Assembly: GCA_025677815.1 (NCBI GenBank)
Contig: JAIXMP010000005.1
Location: 620,001-684,000, forward strand
Source: Phascolomyces articulosus
Lineage: Eukaryota; Mucoromycota; Mucoromycetes; Mucorales; Lichtheimiaceae
Direction: 5' to 3'
Length of the DNA: 64,000 bases
How positions within the stretch are numbered: the stretch's first letter is position 1; each line of letters begins with the position of its first letter. Shown here in pieces: positions 36,640 to 46,917 of this stretch. Position numbers and translations under genes: made by a program. The notes beneath the pieces were generated by a model. The model was given only the letters and a program-made list of their open reading frames with translations. It did no database searches and was not told the DNA's origin.

Positions 36640-37114
36640 AAATGTTTATGCACACCTCTTCCTTCACTATCAGCATATAAAAAAGTATGCCCCATCTATA
36701 AAGATCTAACAAAGTTTATTGGATCAAAATATTTCCCAATCTCTCATCATTATTACTTTATAGAATATTGCCCCTATTATTACATCATTAAATATTTAAT
36801 AATAGTGTTTTAATAAGAAACATCTACACTGCCTTTATTTCAAATCTGTCATATTTGTTTTTCTACGTACTTGCCAAAACAAAAAAAAAAAATCTAATGC
36901 GGGTAAACTTATTTAACGAATATTTGTGTTACATTACACACTCTTGTCTGATTTTGAAACAAAAAGAGAGAGATTGCATCAGGAGAACAAAAGAGAGTAA
37001 TGTTGTGATACTTTATTTTGCATACTTTTTTTTTCACCTTTTTTTCCCTTCTCTCTCTTTTTTTCTTCTTTTGTTTTTTTCTTTTCTTTTTCTCTCTCTT
37101 TTTCTTTTTCATAA
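36640..37114. other. intergenic, promoter of VC0807-like gene
   Basis: 475 bp; the final 90 bp before the start codon are an almost pure pyrimidine (T/C) tract, typical of a strong fungal leader. No gene seen. Confidence 0.55.
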
Positions 37115-38208
37115 ATGATCAATAAGAATCCAAGACCAAGTTCACCTACATCTACTACTCCACTTTTATCAGAAACTGCCAGTACTTCAGCTACTCATGG
37201 AAGTAGCAGTGCTGGTAGTGTTGGATCACCAAGTAGCCCTCGTTACAATACAGTTCCTCGAGTACCTACATTTATGCAAACGTCAGTTCCAAGTCGTCGT
37301 TCCATCATCCATGCTTTTCTTGACATGACCATGCACATGATGTTTGAACTCGTATTGCCAATTGTACTTTATTATGCTTTACGAACCCAATTTTCGCCTA
37401 TTATATCACTCGTCGTAGCAGGTATCCCACCTGCCCTTGTGGTGGTTGTAAAAGGCGTTCGAGATCATAAAGTGGATATGATGGGGTTATTGATGTTGCT
37501 TGGTTTTGTGGCATCTGTCTTATTGGCACTCGTCGAATCTGACCCAAAGTTATATCTTTTACGAGAAAGTGCCATGACGTCTGCCATGGGCATCATGTTG
37601 GTGGTCACTCTTTTCCCCCTCCGGTGGCGCCACCGAATTCTTCGGCCTTTCATGTTTTATGTTGCACGTCAGATTGCAGTCTCAGGAACTGTAATGCTAC
37701 CACCAGAAACCGTACGATTGCATTGGGATTGGTTTTGGACAAATTGGTTATCATTCCGAGCATTCTTCCGTAAGTTTCAAAAAAAAATCACGCTTTTATT
37801 TTTCAAATATATGTATTCCAAGAAAGATAAAAATGTAGTAGCTTCAGTAGTGGATCATCATTGATGGACATGAATCCATGGTAAAATAACATATAAAATA
37901 TTATATCTTTAGGTGGATTGACTGCCATCTGGGGTATTGGATTATTGAGTGAATTCCTTGTACGCGTGGTGTTGATTTATACTGTTGATGAAGTGGATGA
38001 TATCATGTATTATTCCAATATTTACATGTTTTCAGTGACTCTCTGCCTGGGTACCCTTACAGTGGCTAGTACATTATTATATCGACATTTATACAACCAG
38101 GAACAGAAACGGTCCAAAAGCACACAAAGAAGGATGGAAATTGAGGAGATTATTGCAAGAGCAGATGAAGAAAATCGTCTTCAAAAGCAATTGCGTGAAC
38201 AACAGTAG
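37115..38208 (+). CDS. VC0807-like multi-pass membrane protein
   Basis: Two exons (37115-37769 and 37913-38208), in phase, 316 residues. A Ser/Thr-rich cytosolic N-terminus (about 65 residues) precedes six or so hydrophobic segments at about 75-95, 98-117, 124-142, 155-172, 217-240 and 256-280. A charged Gln/Glu/Arg helix forms the C-terminus. Signature pieces YYALRTQFSPIISLVVAGIP, DMMGLLMLLGFVASVLLALV and DPKLYLLRESAMTSAMG match what I know of the VC0807 family, best known from bacteria. Function is not established. If the intron were retained the protein would end about 30 residues later at a stop before 37,865, losing the last two spans. Confidence 0.78.
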
Positions 38209-39327
38209 TGACCATACATATATAGTGAAAATGAAAGAAGATGGATGTTTATGCATATTCCCCCCTCCTATTCGCATTCCCTGGATACAACTTTTCAGAG
38301 ATATTTTATAGTTTGCCTTCCTTATCAGAGAAGTGGGCGTTTCTTTTTTCTGTTTTTATTATTCTGCGTAAACATCCTGTCGTGTTACTCTTTCCCAAAA
38401 ATCTATATATTACGCATGATTGATTGATTGATTATACCCTTATCTACCCTTCCTCCGTCTTTTTTTTTTCAAGAAATATATATTAATATATACCATAGAA
38501 ATTATTCATATATAATATATACATATATTGTATGAGCAAAGCCTCCTCCTTACGTAATAAACCTGGTGATTTTTATTTACGAGTATATAATACTCTATAT
38601 ATAAAACATCATCATGATTTAAACTTTATGTATTAACCAGGTGAGCTGTCCAAGAAAAGCAATGCATGACTTACAGCAGTAGGGAAAAACTAGTCATATT
38701 TATTATAAAATGTACGACTATTATGACCAAAAATGATGACAGTTTCTTGTGCTAAAATGTCAAATTCCACTGGATGACCCATCTGAATAAGCTTTATATC
38801 TCTCTTTCTCGGTTGTTGGTATATTTAACAAGTGATTTATATCCACTTTAATCCATTACTTCTGTTCTCACATTCAACAATGTTATTAACGAATAAAGCG
38901 ATAAATTGCTATTAGGAAGATAGAGCTTTCCAATTTTTTTCTCTCTTTAAAACTATCCAGAACGTGGTGATGTTATATAGTAAATATATTAAATTGGGGT
39001 TATATCTAGGATATGATGTAATGATCTTTGGATTCTGACCAATAGTATATCAAGCTAAATTACATGATATCTCACTTTTTTTTTCTGACTAGCTAAAATG
39101 TTTATCGTGATTAAAATAGTCAGCAACATAGGAGGATTAATAAGGTTAATATATAATCCAAAAACAAACAAACAAAAAAAAAGCTTAATAAAGACAGAGT
39201 TTAGTACTACGTATATTATAATGATGATATTTTTTTTTGGGAGAAAGAGAAAGATAGAGAAGGTAATAATATATGTATAAAAGAAAATAAAAGACCATTC
39301 TATTATTGAAAAACTAAATATTTTTTT
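38209..39327. other. convergent 3' intergenic region
   Basis: 1.1 kb between the VC0807-like gene (+) and the GATA factor (-). AT-rich with a GATT tetranucleotide run near 38,419-38,433. No gene recognised. Confidence 0.55.
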
Positions 39328-41369
39328 CTATTGGGGTGAAGGGACTTGAAAGGTATAGTTATGAAAACCATTCGAATTATTACTTTGAATGTTATTGTCT
39401 TCATTATTATTCATAGATGATGAAGAAGAGGATGATATATTTTGTTGTTGCTCTTGATCTTGCTGTGAAATAGATGATGAAGATGGATTGAACTGATGGT
39501 TAATCATTCTAATCCCTTTTGGCATTCCAGCATCTCCTGTTCGTTGTCGTTTCTTGATAACATCTGTTTTCATAGAAAGAGGTCGTTTCGAATGATGTAG
39601 TTTCAAACTATATCCATGATGTACCATTTTTTTATAATTTGGTTAGTATTAAAAAAACATATTCAAAGTTATTTCATTTTCCATTCCTTTTCTTTAACCA
39701 AAAATTAAAAAAATATTATACAAACTTACTATAAACCACAAGCGTTACAAAGAGGATTGCCATCCGCATCTCTACGCCATAATGGAGTAGTTGAAGTGGC
39801 ACAGTTTGAACAAGTAATTCTCGTTCCTTCATCTTGACCACCACTTGTTGGGGAGTTTTCAAAGTAACGTGGTCGAGGTGCTTTGTGCAATTTTGCACTA
39901 ATAATAAAAAATAAACATTGTTTTATCAGTTTAGTAGTACCCTTGGGTTATTATTATTGTTTTTTTTCCCAGGAGTTTGTAACAACAATAACAACTCTTT
40001 TTTTTTTGTTTTTGTTTATATTCACTTACTATAATCCACATGCATTACATAACAACTCATCGTTCGCTGACCTGCGCCAAAGAGGTGTTTGTGTTGTTTC
40101 ACAATTACTACAAATCGCTTGTTTCCCTTCAGAAGGAGTTGCCATCACTGGTTTTTGTTGATATTGTTGTTGTAATTGTAACTGTAACTGACTAGGCTGT
40201 TCCATGACTCTTTCAACTGAACTGACAAGTTTGTCTTGAGGCACAACGGATAAGATCTTATTATACAATGTTTGATGCGGTATAGGAGCAATACATTCAT
40301 CAGAAACATACAATGCATTCTTTATAATATCATTTTGCTGTTGCTGTTGCTGTAGCTGCTGCTGTTGATGTACATGTAGTTGTTGAACTTGTGGCTGCAT
40401 CATCATGGGATTATTGTTGATCCATATATCAGTATTTCTCGGTGTTGTCGAATTGTTATTAACAAAAGTGTAAGAAGTTGAAGAAGAAGATAGATCATTC
40501 GTAGTTTCTGGTGGCACATCCACATTGGTGTTCATCCAATTATTATTGCTATTGATTTGAAATAGCATATCTCCAAATATTTCACTGTCTTGAAGTGAGA
40601 TGGTTTGATTAATGTCTTGATCCGAACTAAATTGTGGTAATACAAAGCTTTGATAGTAAGAAGGATCATTCATGAGAGTTTGTTGATCTTGTTGGTGCTG
40701 TGGAAGCATGATCGATGCGGGTGCAGTAGACGCCACTGATGGTGCCACCATCTCTTGTTGTTGCTCTTGATGATGTGGTATGGATGGTACCGGTGCAGCA
40801 TGTGGGTCTTCTGATAAAATGTTTGACGATACGATAGGTGGCGCCATATCATGTTGTTGTTGATGATTCGGCGGCGGCATGGATTGCTGTTGATTCTGGT
40901 ACTGGTCATGTTGTTTTTGTTTTTGTTTTTTTTGCGTAGTAGTAAAAGTACCATTCTCAATCCTTTTACTGGCTCTCCTTCGTTGGTTAATTGTTTTACG
41001 TACTGGAGGTAGTTCTGTTTGTTGTTTTAGGGTAGAAGTATATAGTAGTTGTAACTCTTGTTCTTCTTGCAGCTGTAGTTGCTGCTGCTGTTGCTGTTTC
41101 TGTAAGAGAGCATTATTCTCGGTACTGGTAGAAGCTATAGCCTTTTCTTTTTCAAATTTTCGAGGAGTGTTACGCTTTTTGAACTGGGAATTGACATTAT
41201 GCATAAACCATAATCGCCATGCAAGGTTCTCATAACGACTGCCATTCTCGAGAGAATCTTTTACTTTGGTACAAACTCGCCAAGTCTGTGATAATTCATC
41301 CTCGGTGTCGTGTTGAAATGGGAATTGTGATTTACTATTGCTTGATATTCTTAATTTAATCGGTGCCAT
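39328..41369 (-). CDS. GATA transcription factor with DUF1752 and two zinc fingers
   Basis: Three exons (40030-41369, 39730-39897, 39328-39607), in phase, 595 residues. Residues about 27-56 contain the DUF1752-type signature seen in AreA/NIT2/Gaf1 nitrogen regulators ([20 protein letters not shown]). The middle is Gln/Asn/Pro-rich with several Gln runs and probably carries activation segments. Two GATA fingers follow, each CX2CX17CX2C: 420-444 ([14 protein letters not shown]...CNAC) and 476-500 ([14 protein letters not shown]...CNAC), with basic tails [11 protein letters not shown] and [12 protein letters not shown]. The C-terminus is Ser/Gln/Asn-rich. DUF1752 suggests nitrogen-catabolite control; two fingers are more typical of iron regulators, but the Cys-rich inter-finger region of those factors is absent. 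Both finger introns interrupt the same Tyr codon after CNACGL. Confidence 0.93.
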
Positions 41370-42850
41370 GTTAATAATGGAGGTAAAAATGGCTGCTTTG
41401 TTTTAGAGAGTAGTGGAAGTTGGAGAAGAAATAAAAATAAGAAGAGAAAGAAATATATATGTGTGTGTAGTTATATATAATTTATAGAAAGAAAGAAAAA
41501 GGCTATTTTACAGAGTTTGACCATGCAGCTGAGGTTTTTAAAAACTGGCCACATTTCCAAATTAGGTTATGACGAATTTGAGGCATTCTGTAATAAAATC
41601 CGGTTCTTTTAAAAAAATTCCTTTCCCTTGTACATATTCACAATCTATGTAAGACCTGTGGGCTGACGCCGCAATAGCTGCCTCATTAGGACCGCATGAT
41701 TATGTTCCCATATAATAAACGTTTGAGCAATGGTTACTTTGGACACGCAGTAGGGTTTAGTATGTCGTTTGCCCTAAGCATGTTGTATCGCCTTTAATGG
41801 TGCATGTGAGGAGGTGGCGGTTGCTTTTATGTGTAAACCTCAGACGACACGTTTTATCATCTTGCAGGATTGTACATCAGTTTCTTTCCATTGAATTTTC
41901 ACTAACTTATTATTTTTTATCGCATATATAGATTTGTATATTTTGCCACATAGTCTATCACACGAACACTGTCGATATCTTATGGATTAGAATTTTTAAT
42001 TGATATAAGATTTTAATATTGTATGACACCCATTCGATATTACTGTAAATGAATTCTTTTTTATCTTAGTGGATGAGTATAAAAATGGACTTTGCCTCCG
42101 GGTTCAAAATGGGCACATCCAAAAAAAGTATAGGATGGCTGATGATAATTTGGTGAAGAAAAAGAAAATAGTGGTGCATGATATTCAAGCTGAAATATAT
42201 CTTATGCTGTATATAAGCGTGCATCTTCATGATATCACTATAATTCTGGTTTACCTCATCATTTTGTTGTTACTAATTTGTATGACAGTAATGTTTTAAT
42301 GTTACTCTCTCACTTTGTCTTGGGTATATATATATAGTATATCCTTTTCCTATGGGGTACCACATCAGCAAAAGATGTTTAAGGAGGATATTTATTATAA
42401 GGTCGCAGGTTTTTCGTTTTTATTGTGGAAAGTATTTAATGCGAAGAATTACAAATTGATTTATTTTATTTGCGTATATTTAATGTCTTTTGTGATATAG
42501 TGCACACAGAAGTGGGTTCCCCTATCTCGTATTTATCTGTAATTACCTGTATATATGTAGTAACATTCAACCCACACAAATGTTTGTCAGGTGGTAGCCA
42601 ATAGCCATCGATTTAATATGGAAAAGATTTATAGATTTACATACACGTAATAATTTGCATATGAAATAAAATGTATCATTTTACTGTCTATATAACCACA
42701 TTGGATACTATGAATTCTTCTCTCATCTTTGATGAAAATTAAACCAACCATCACCATCTAGTTTAATGACATTAGCAAAGACTTTATTTATTATAGTTTT
42801 ACAATCATAAGTCATTATCAGTTTTCATTTTCATTTTTATAGTAGTGAAA

Positions 42851-43024
42851 CTGTCAACCCCGGTTTTTGCAATCCCGTTTTTTACAAACTCTACACTTCT
42901 TTCAACAAGTTCTTAGAATTATGATCATAGAAATGCCAGGAAATGTGCTCCCAAACGTTGCAAAATCCCGTTATATGCATCACTTTCCATGGAATTCCTA
43001 ATTTGCAAAATTGGGGGCTGACTG
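42851..43024. repeat. small inverted-repeat (MITE-like) element
   Basis: The left end (CTGTCAACCCC, then TTTTGCAA) and the reverse complement of the right end (CAGTCAGCCCC, then TTTTGCAA) agree at about 18 of 23 positions. About 175 bp in total, non-coding. TTTTGCAA-type motifs recur inside. The CAGTC-type end is reminiscent of Tc1/mariner-pogo ends, but no clean TA duplication is visible on the left. Confidence 0.55.
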
Positions 43025-43240
43025 TACTTTATCACCATTTTGTAACTTTTAGGGATACGGTATTTGTATGTATCTGTTTTGAGTTTTTAATTTTCTGCAT
43101 TATGATCGAAGTGGGTGCTTTGGGTATGATTCACTGGTATATATGTTTATCCAGTTTTCGCTATCATAACATGTCAATTTTATCAACTTCTAGTGCCCCT
43201 TTGATGTAATCATCATCTGATTCTCCATGACTCTCGCCTT

Positions 43241-43800
43241 TTGTACAACCAAAATATATATAAAGGTATCTTTGACTTGCTTTGGTTACCACACACAGAG
43301 GAGAACCAAGTGGATATCTCTCCCATTCTGCTTCGGAGTGCTTGGCAAGGGAGATCTAGGTCGACCAAAGCGTTTACCCATAGGTATCCGTCTGTTGTTT
43401 TTCAGCTCCTCGATTACTTCCGTGATACTAACCACCTGACGTTCCATCTATGTCTATAAATGAGTACATAATATCCAGTCATATTTATTTTGTGTTGCAT
43501 AATAGAAACCTTAGAATAAATCCCTTTAATGCAATAAATGTGTCCATCAGAGAATCCAGACCAGATATACTTGTAGGAAATCCAAACCTGTAATGTTATA
43601 TTGCAGTATAAATACCCATTTCGTATTAAATGCAATGATGAGGCTTGCCCTCGAAGACCAAAAATCGAATCGGTATGTAAAGCCGTTTGTCGGTTCGTTC
43701 CGCCGTTACATTGTCCAATGCACGGCTGAGAATGTCATCGAGTACCTCCTTCCCTCCACGTAAAGGTTTTCCCAGGTGTGAAAAAGTTTTAGTGATATTA
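43241..43800 (+). pseudogene. decayed coding fragment, Cys-rich, unrecognised
   Basis: One frame stays coherent from about 43,241 despite several in-frame stops: first a segment with WQGRSRSTKAFTHRYPSVVF, later a Cys-rich part (IKCNDEACPRRPKIESVCKA, then FVPPLHCPMHG). The Cys/His spacing suggests a metal-binding module. It could be a remnant of a transposase or of a host gene; I cannot name it. Low confidence. Confidence 0.3.
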
Positions 43801-44229
43801 GTTCATTGTACTCGGTGCTTCTCCAGCACCGACACCATATTTATAATCTTCAATATCGCAAATAAATCTTGAACGCGAAGACAGTTCTATCAGCGTCATA
43901 TAACTCATATTTTTTTGTTGTGCTACTAGGGTTGATATTTTCCCTATTACAATGAAAACGACTATCAGTTAACAAATTGACAGTTCTTATTTTCAGATTA
44001 CAGTAATATACCTTTTGAACCAAATTACACGGTTGATTGATAAGATTGAGTCAATTATAGGACCCCATATTTCCAATAAATCGTTCAATTCTGTCTAATG
44101 TGATAATTTAGAGTTTTCGTGAAGCACGTAGTAGTGCTTGCAAATACGTTGATATTATGTAGACACAAAGAAAGGAATTTGCTCAGCTCAGAATATCAGA
44201 TATCAGCCTATTAGGCAGGTATAAAATAG

Positions 44230-44690
44230 TATTAATACCAGGACTTACATGATGGATTCAATGATAATCTTATACAAGTATTTGTCACTTGTACCACTTT
44301 TTCATTTTGTCGCAAGGTTTTTGCACCTATAACATAGTTTTTTTTTTCTTTTCCTTTTGCGAACTGTACGTATATACATTTATAAACCACTGTTAACAAA
44401 AACCTGGATTGATATATTGTTATAAAGTAAATAGCAAAAAAAGCAAGCAAAATAAAAGAAAATACTTAACATATAATGGATATCAGTTTCCAATTTTTCG
44501 TAACTTCCAATGACATCCTATAACTTACAACTTTATGTTTTGTCAGTAATAAGTCAGATGTTGTATCATAAGCGTGTTCAGTAAAGTATTCAGCTTGACC
44601 AATATTTGACTGATTAACAGGATCAAGGATTGAAGATAAGCCAGAGATATAAAGAAAGTCCACACTAAATGTATGACAGCTCGTATTATA
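44230..44690 (-). pseudogene. decayed coding fragment, unrecognised
   Basis: Two minus-strand open segments with coding-like composition: one including SGLSSILDPVNQSNIGQAEY and SYRMSLEVTKNWKL, and one including FAKGKEKKNYVIGAKTLRQN, separated by an intron-like or broken stretch. No start, no recognisable domain. Possibly another copy of the decayed family at 15.7-18 kb. Confidence 0.28.
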
Positions 44691-44909
44691 AGTTTATTAT
44701 ATGTGATGTTGCTACGACGCCACTATCTTTTCTCTCTACCTCCTCCAAGGTCACATGTTTATAATAGCATACAAGAGAGAACAACAGAGTATGCCTTTTT
44801 TGTTGTGTGAGACAATGCTAATGCCAAAAATAGATAGATATCACCATCATTTGGGGCTTTTTTTTGTCAAAAGTTTATGATTGTTTATTGAGATAGGGGA
44901 TAATATTTT

Positions 44910-46734
44910 TTACGATACAAAGACCTTTTTAAGCTCTTCAAATGCAAATGAATCTCCAGTTCTTGGACAAGTCACTCTTCCATCTTGTTTGGTGGCCATA
45001 TCATGCAGCGCCTGTTTATATATTTCAAAAAGCGATTAGTCTTTTTTTTAACCCAGATACTCATTTTAAGTGGTATTGTGTTTTGTCATTCATTTCTTTT
45101 TTGTTTACCTCATAGCTATACACTCGACCATTGGGTAGTATCATCGGAGGATTATCTTCATTCATAATTTTTCCACTAATCCGACATACCACTGTTGAAT
45201 TAACATGATGACTCAATGGTAATCCTTCGGCTAATTTTCCTAATGTATCCGTATCACACACTGGACAATGAACATTTCGGTTTTCGTGTTGATAGCATTG
45301 AGGTGTTTTAAGTGCTGAAAGTCCTGCTTGTAATGTAATCGAGAGTAGTGGATGGGATGTAAGAGAGCATAATTTATAATTGTCAGCTCGAAACTGAGCT
45401 GTTAACTCTGACCATCGTCGGGTATCATAAAGATCCTATAGATGTCATATAAATATAATAATGATAGATAGGTTAGATGATGAAGGCTCTGGGTATCTAG
45501 AAAAAGTGAGATTATCTTATCATTTTTCATTACTTTGTAAGGTTGGCATTTTGTGTCACTGTTAAATACTAAAAGTGCCATTGCTTGTCGAATTCGTTTA
45601 AATTGTGTAGGCTGCCACGGTGATAAATATTTTTGTGCATAAGCAATAGCTTCCATCCCTTTTCCTGCTCTTGTCAATTCAATATATTCTTGTAATCGTA
45701 AATTGAATTCAAGTGTACTCTATAAACATATTATTCATTCCCCAACCCATGCGCATAAACTGGTTAATCCTTTTGCCCTTTATTCATTCTGCCTAATATC
45801 CCATCCCCTTTATCATTTCTTACATCTTGTTTCTTTAATGAAGATCTATTTTCAGAACACCATTGAAGACATTCTTTACAACTGTGGTTACGTAAAGCCT
45901 CTTCCACTTTTTCAGACTGAGCAAAAAGTTGTACATCCACCATATCCTATATATAAATATAAATATTAGTTATCTCTTTTTCTGGTATAACTATGACATT
46001 TCTGACAGAAAAACAATTACTTCAACTTGATTTACTGTGGCCACTTCTTTGGCCGTTTCTGTTAACCCTTCCCGTAAAAGATAATCCACAATAACACGAT
46101 TCAATCTTGTATCACTCCAGCGTTGAAATTCAGGTGCTTTTGCAGATGTAATACCGGAAATTTCATTCAGATGATTTACTCGTGCTTTGAGTCGTTTTGC
46201 ATGAGCTGTTTCTTCTGTCCAATATTTTTTGAGCTAGATAGATACATATATTATTGAATACGTTGTCGATATATACGTTCTATGAATTTTTTTTGTGTTC
46301 ATATACATATATATAATGTATATACGTTTCCTTCACTTTTATGCATTTACGTCGTAAACAGATAAATATGTTTTTTACCTTTCGCTTTGTATTTTCCAAC
46401 TGTTCTGTAAGTTCGTCTATTGTTTCAACTGCTTTTTCCGGTGAAATTTCATTTTGTTCAGCAGCTTTGACACAACGTTGAATCTTGTCCATGACATTAT
46501 TCATTTGAACATCCAAATACTTGTTGGAATATTTAACTGATTTTCGTAATTGTTCATAAGGAACCTAATGAAATAGCACCATTGATAACGTAATAAAAAG
46601 AGCATACAAGAAATAAATAAAAAGAAGGAAAAAATGGTATGCTTTGAAATAAAAAATAATAATCTTTTTTTTTTTTTTACTTTTATCAAAGGTTGTTCTA
46701 AATCAATGACTTGTTCTCCTTTGATTTGATTCAT
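44910..46734 (-). CDS. FYV10: Fyv10/Gid9 (MAEA-like) subunit of the GID/CTLH ubiquitin ligase
   Basis: Seven exons (46681-46734, 46379-46564, 46021-46233, 45824-45946, 45534-45719, 45109-45435, 44910-45011), in phase, 396 residues. N-terminal VPYEQLRKSVK and a helical region; LisH at about 118-148 (WSDTRLNRVIVDYLLREGLT); CTLH/CRA from about 150 to 300 (SCKECLQWCSENRSSL; GKGMEAIAYAQKYLSPW). The unusual RING-like C-terminus includes CPVCDTDTLGKLAEGLPL, VCRISGKIMNEDNPPM, LPNGRVYSYE and VTCPRTGDSF. Gid9 pairs with Gid2 to form the catalytic core of GID, which degrades gluconeogenic enzymes in yeast. The chosen start (46734) gives the usual N-terminus; an in-frame ATG at 46818 would add 28 residues. 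A retroelement is inserted about 180 bp upstream of the start. Confidence 0.94.
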
Positions 46735-46904
46735 CGTATACTTGGAATTTGTAATGTGGGATTCAAAGTATTTTGGTGGTATATATATGCGTGTGAAACG
46801 AAAGAATGGTCCAAGCAAAAGAGAGCGGGGATAATTTAGTTTAGTGGCATTACACCATTTTTTTTTCTGATCCTTGACAACTTTTACATTTTCCAGTTCC
46901 CTTT

Positions 46905-46917
46905 TTAGGCGTTTTAT
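46905..46917. repeat. 13-bp direct repeat flanking the retroelement (left copy)
   Basis: TTAGGCGTTTTAT, perfectly repeated at 48774-48786. A near copy (TTAAGCGTTTTAT) overlaps its right edge, so the exact left junction could shift by about 12 bp. Confidence 0.7.

Larger units (their letters stand above)
41370..44909. other. gene-poor stretch upstream of the GATA gene
   Basis: 3.5 kb. Holds the GATA promoter, a GC-richer island at about 41,645-41,870, a MITE-like repeat at 42,851-43,024 and two coding-like decayed fragments (43,241-43,800 plus strand; 44,230-44,690 minus strand). No intact gene. Confidence 0.5.

Noticed and set aside
37918..38208. Independent second gene for the C-terminal membrane segment
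   Set aside because: It lacks its own ATG at the right place and joins in phase to 37115-37769 through a standard intron.
46735..46818. Longer N-terminus of Fyv10 starting at 46818
   Set aside because: Adds a 28-residue aromatic-rich extension not expected for the family; the internal ATG at 46734 gives the usual start. Not fully excluded.
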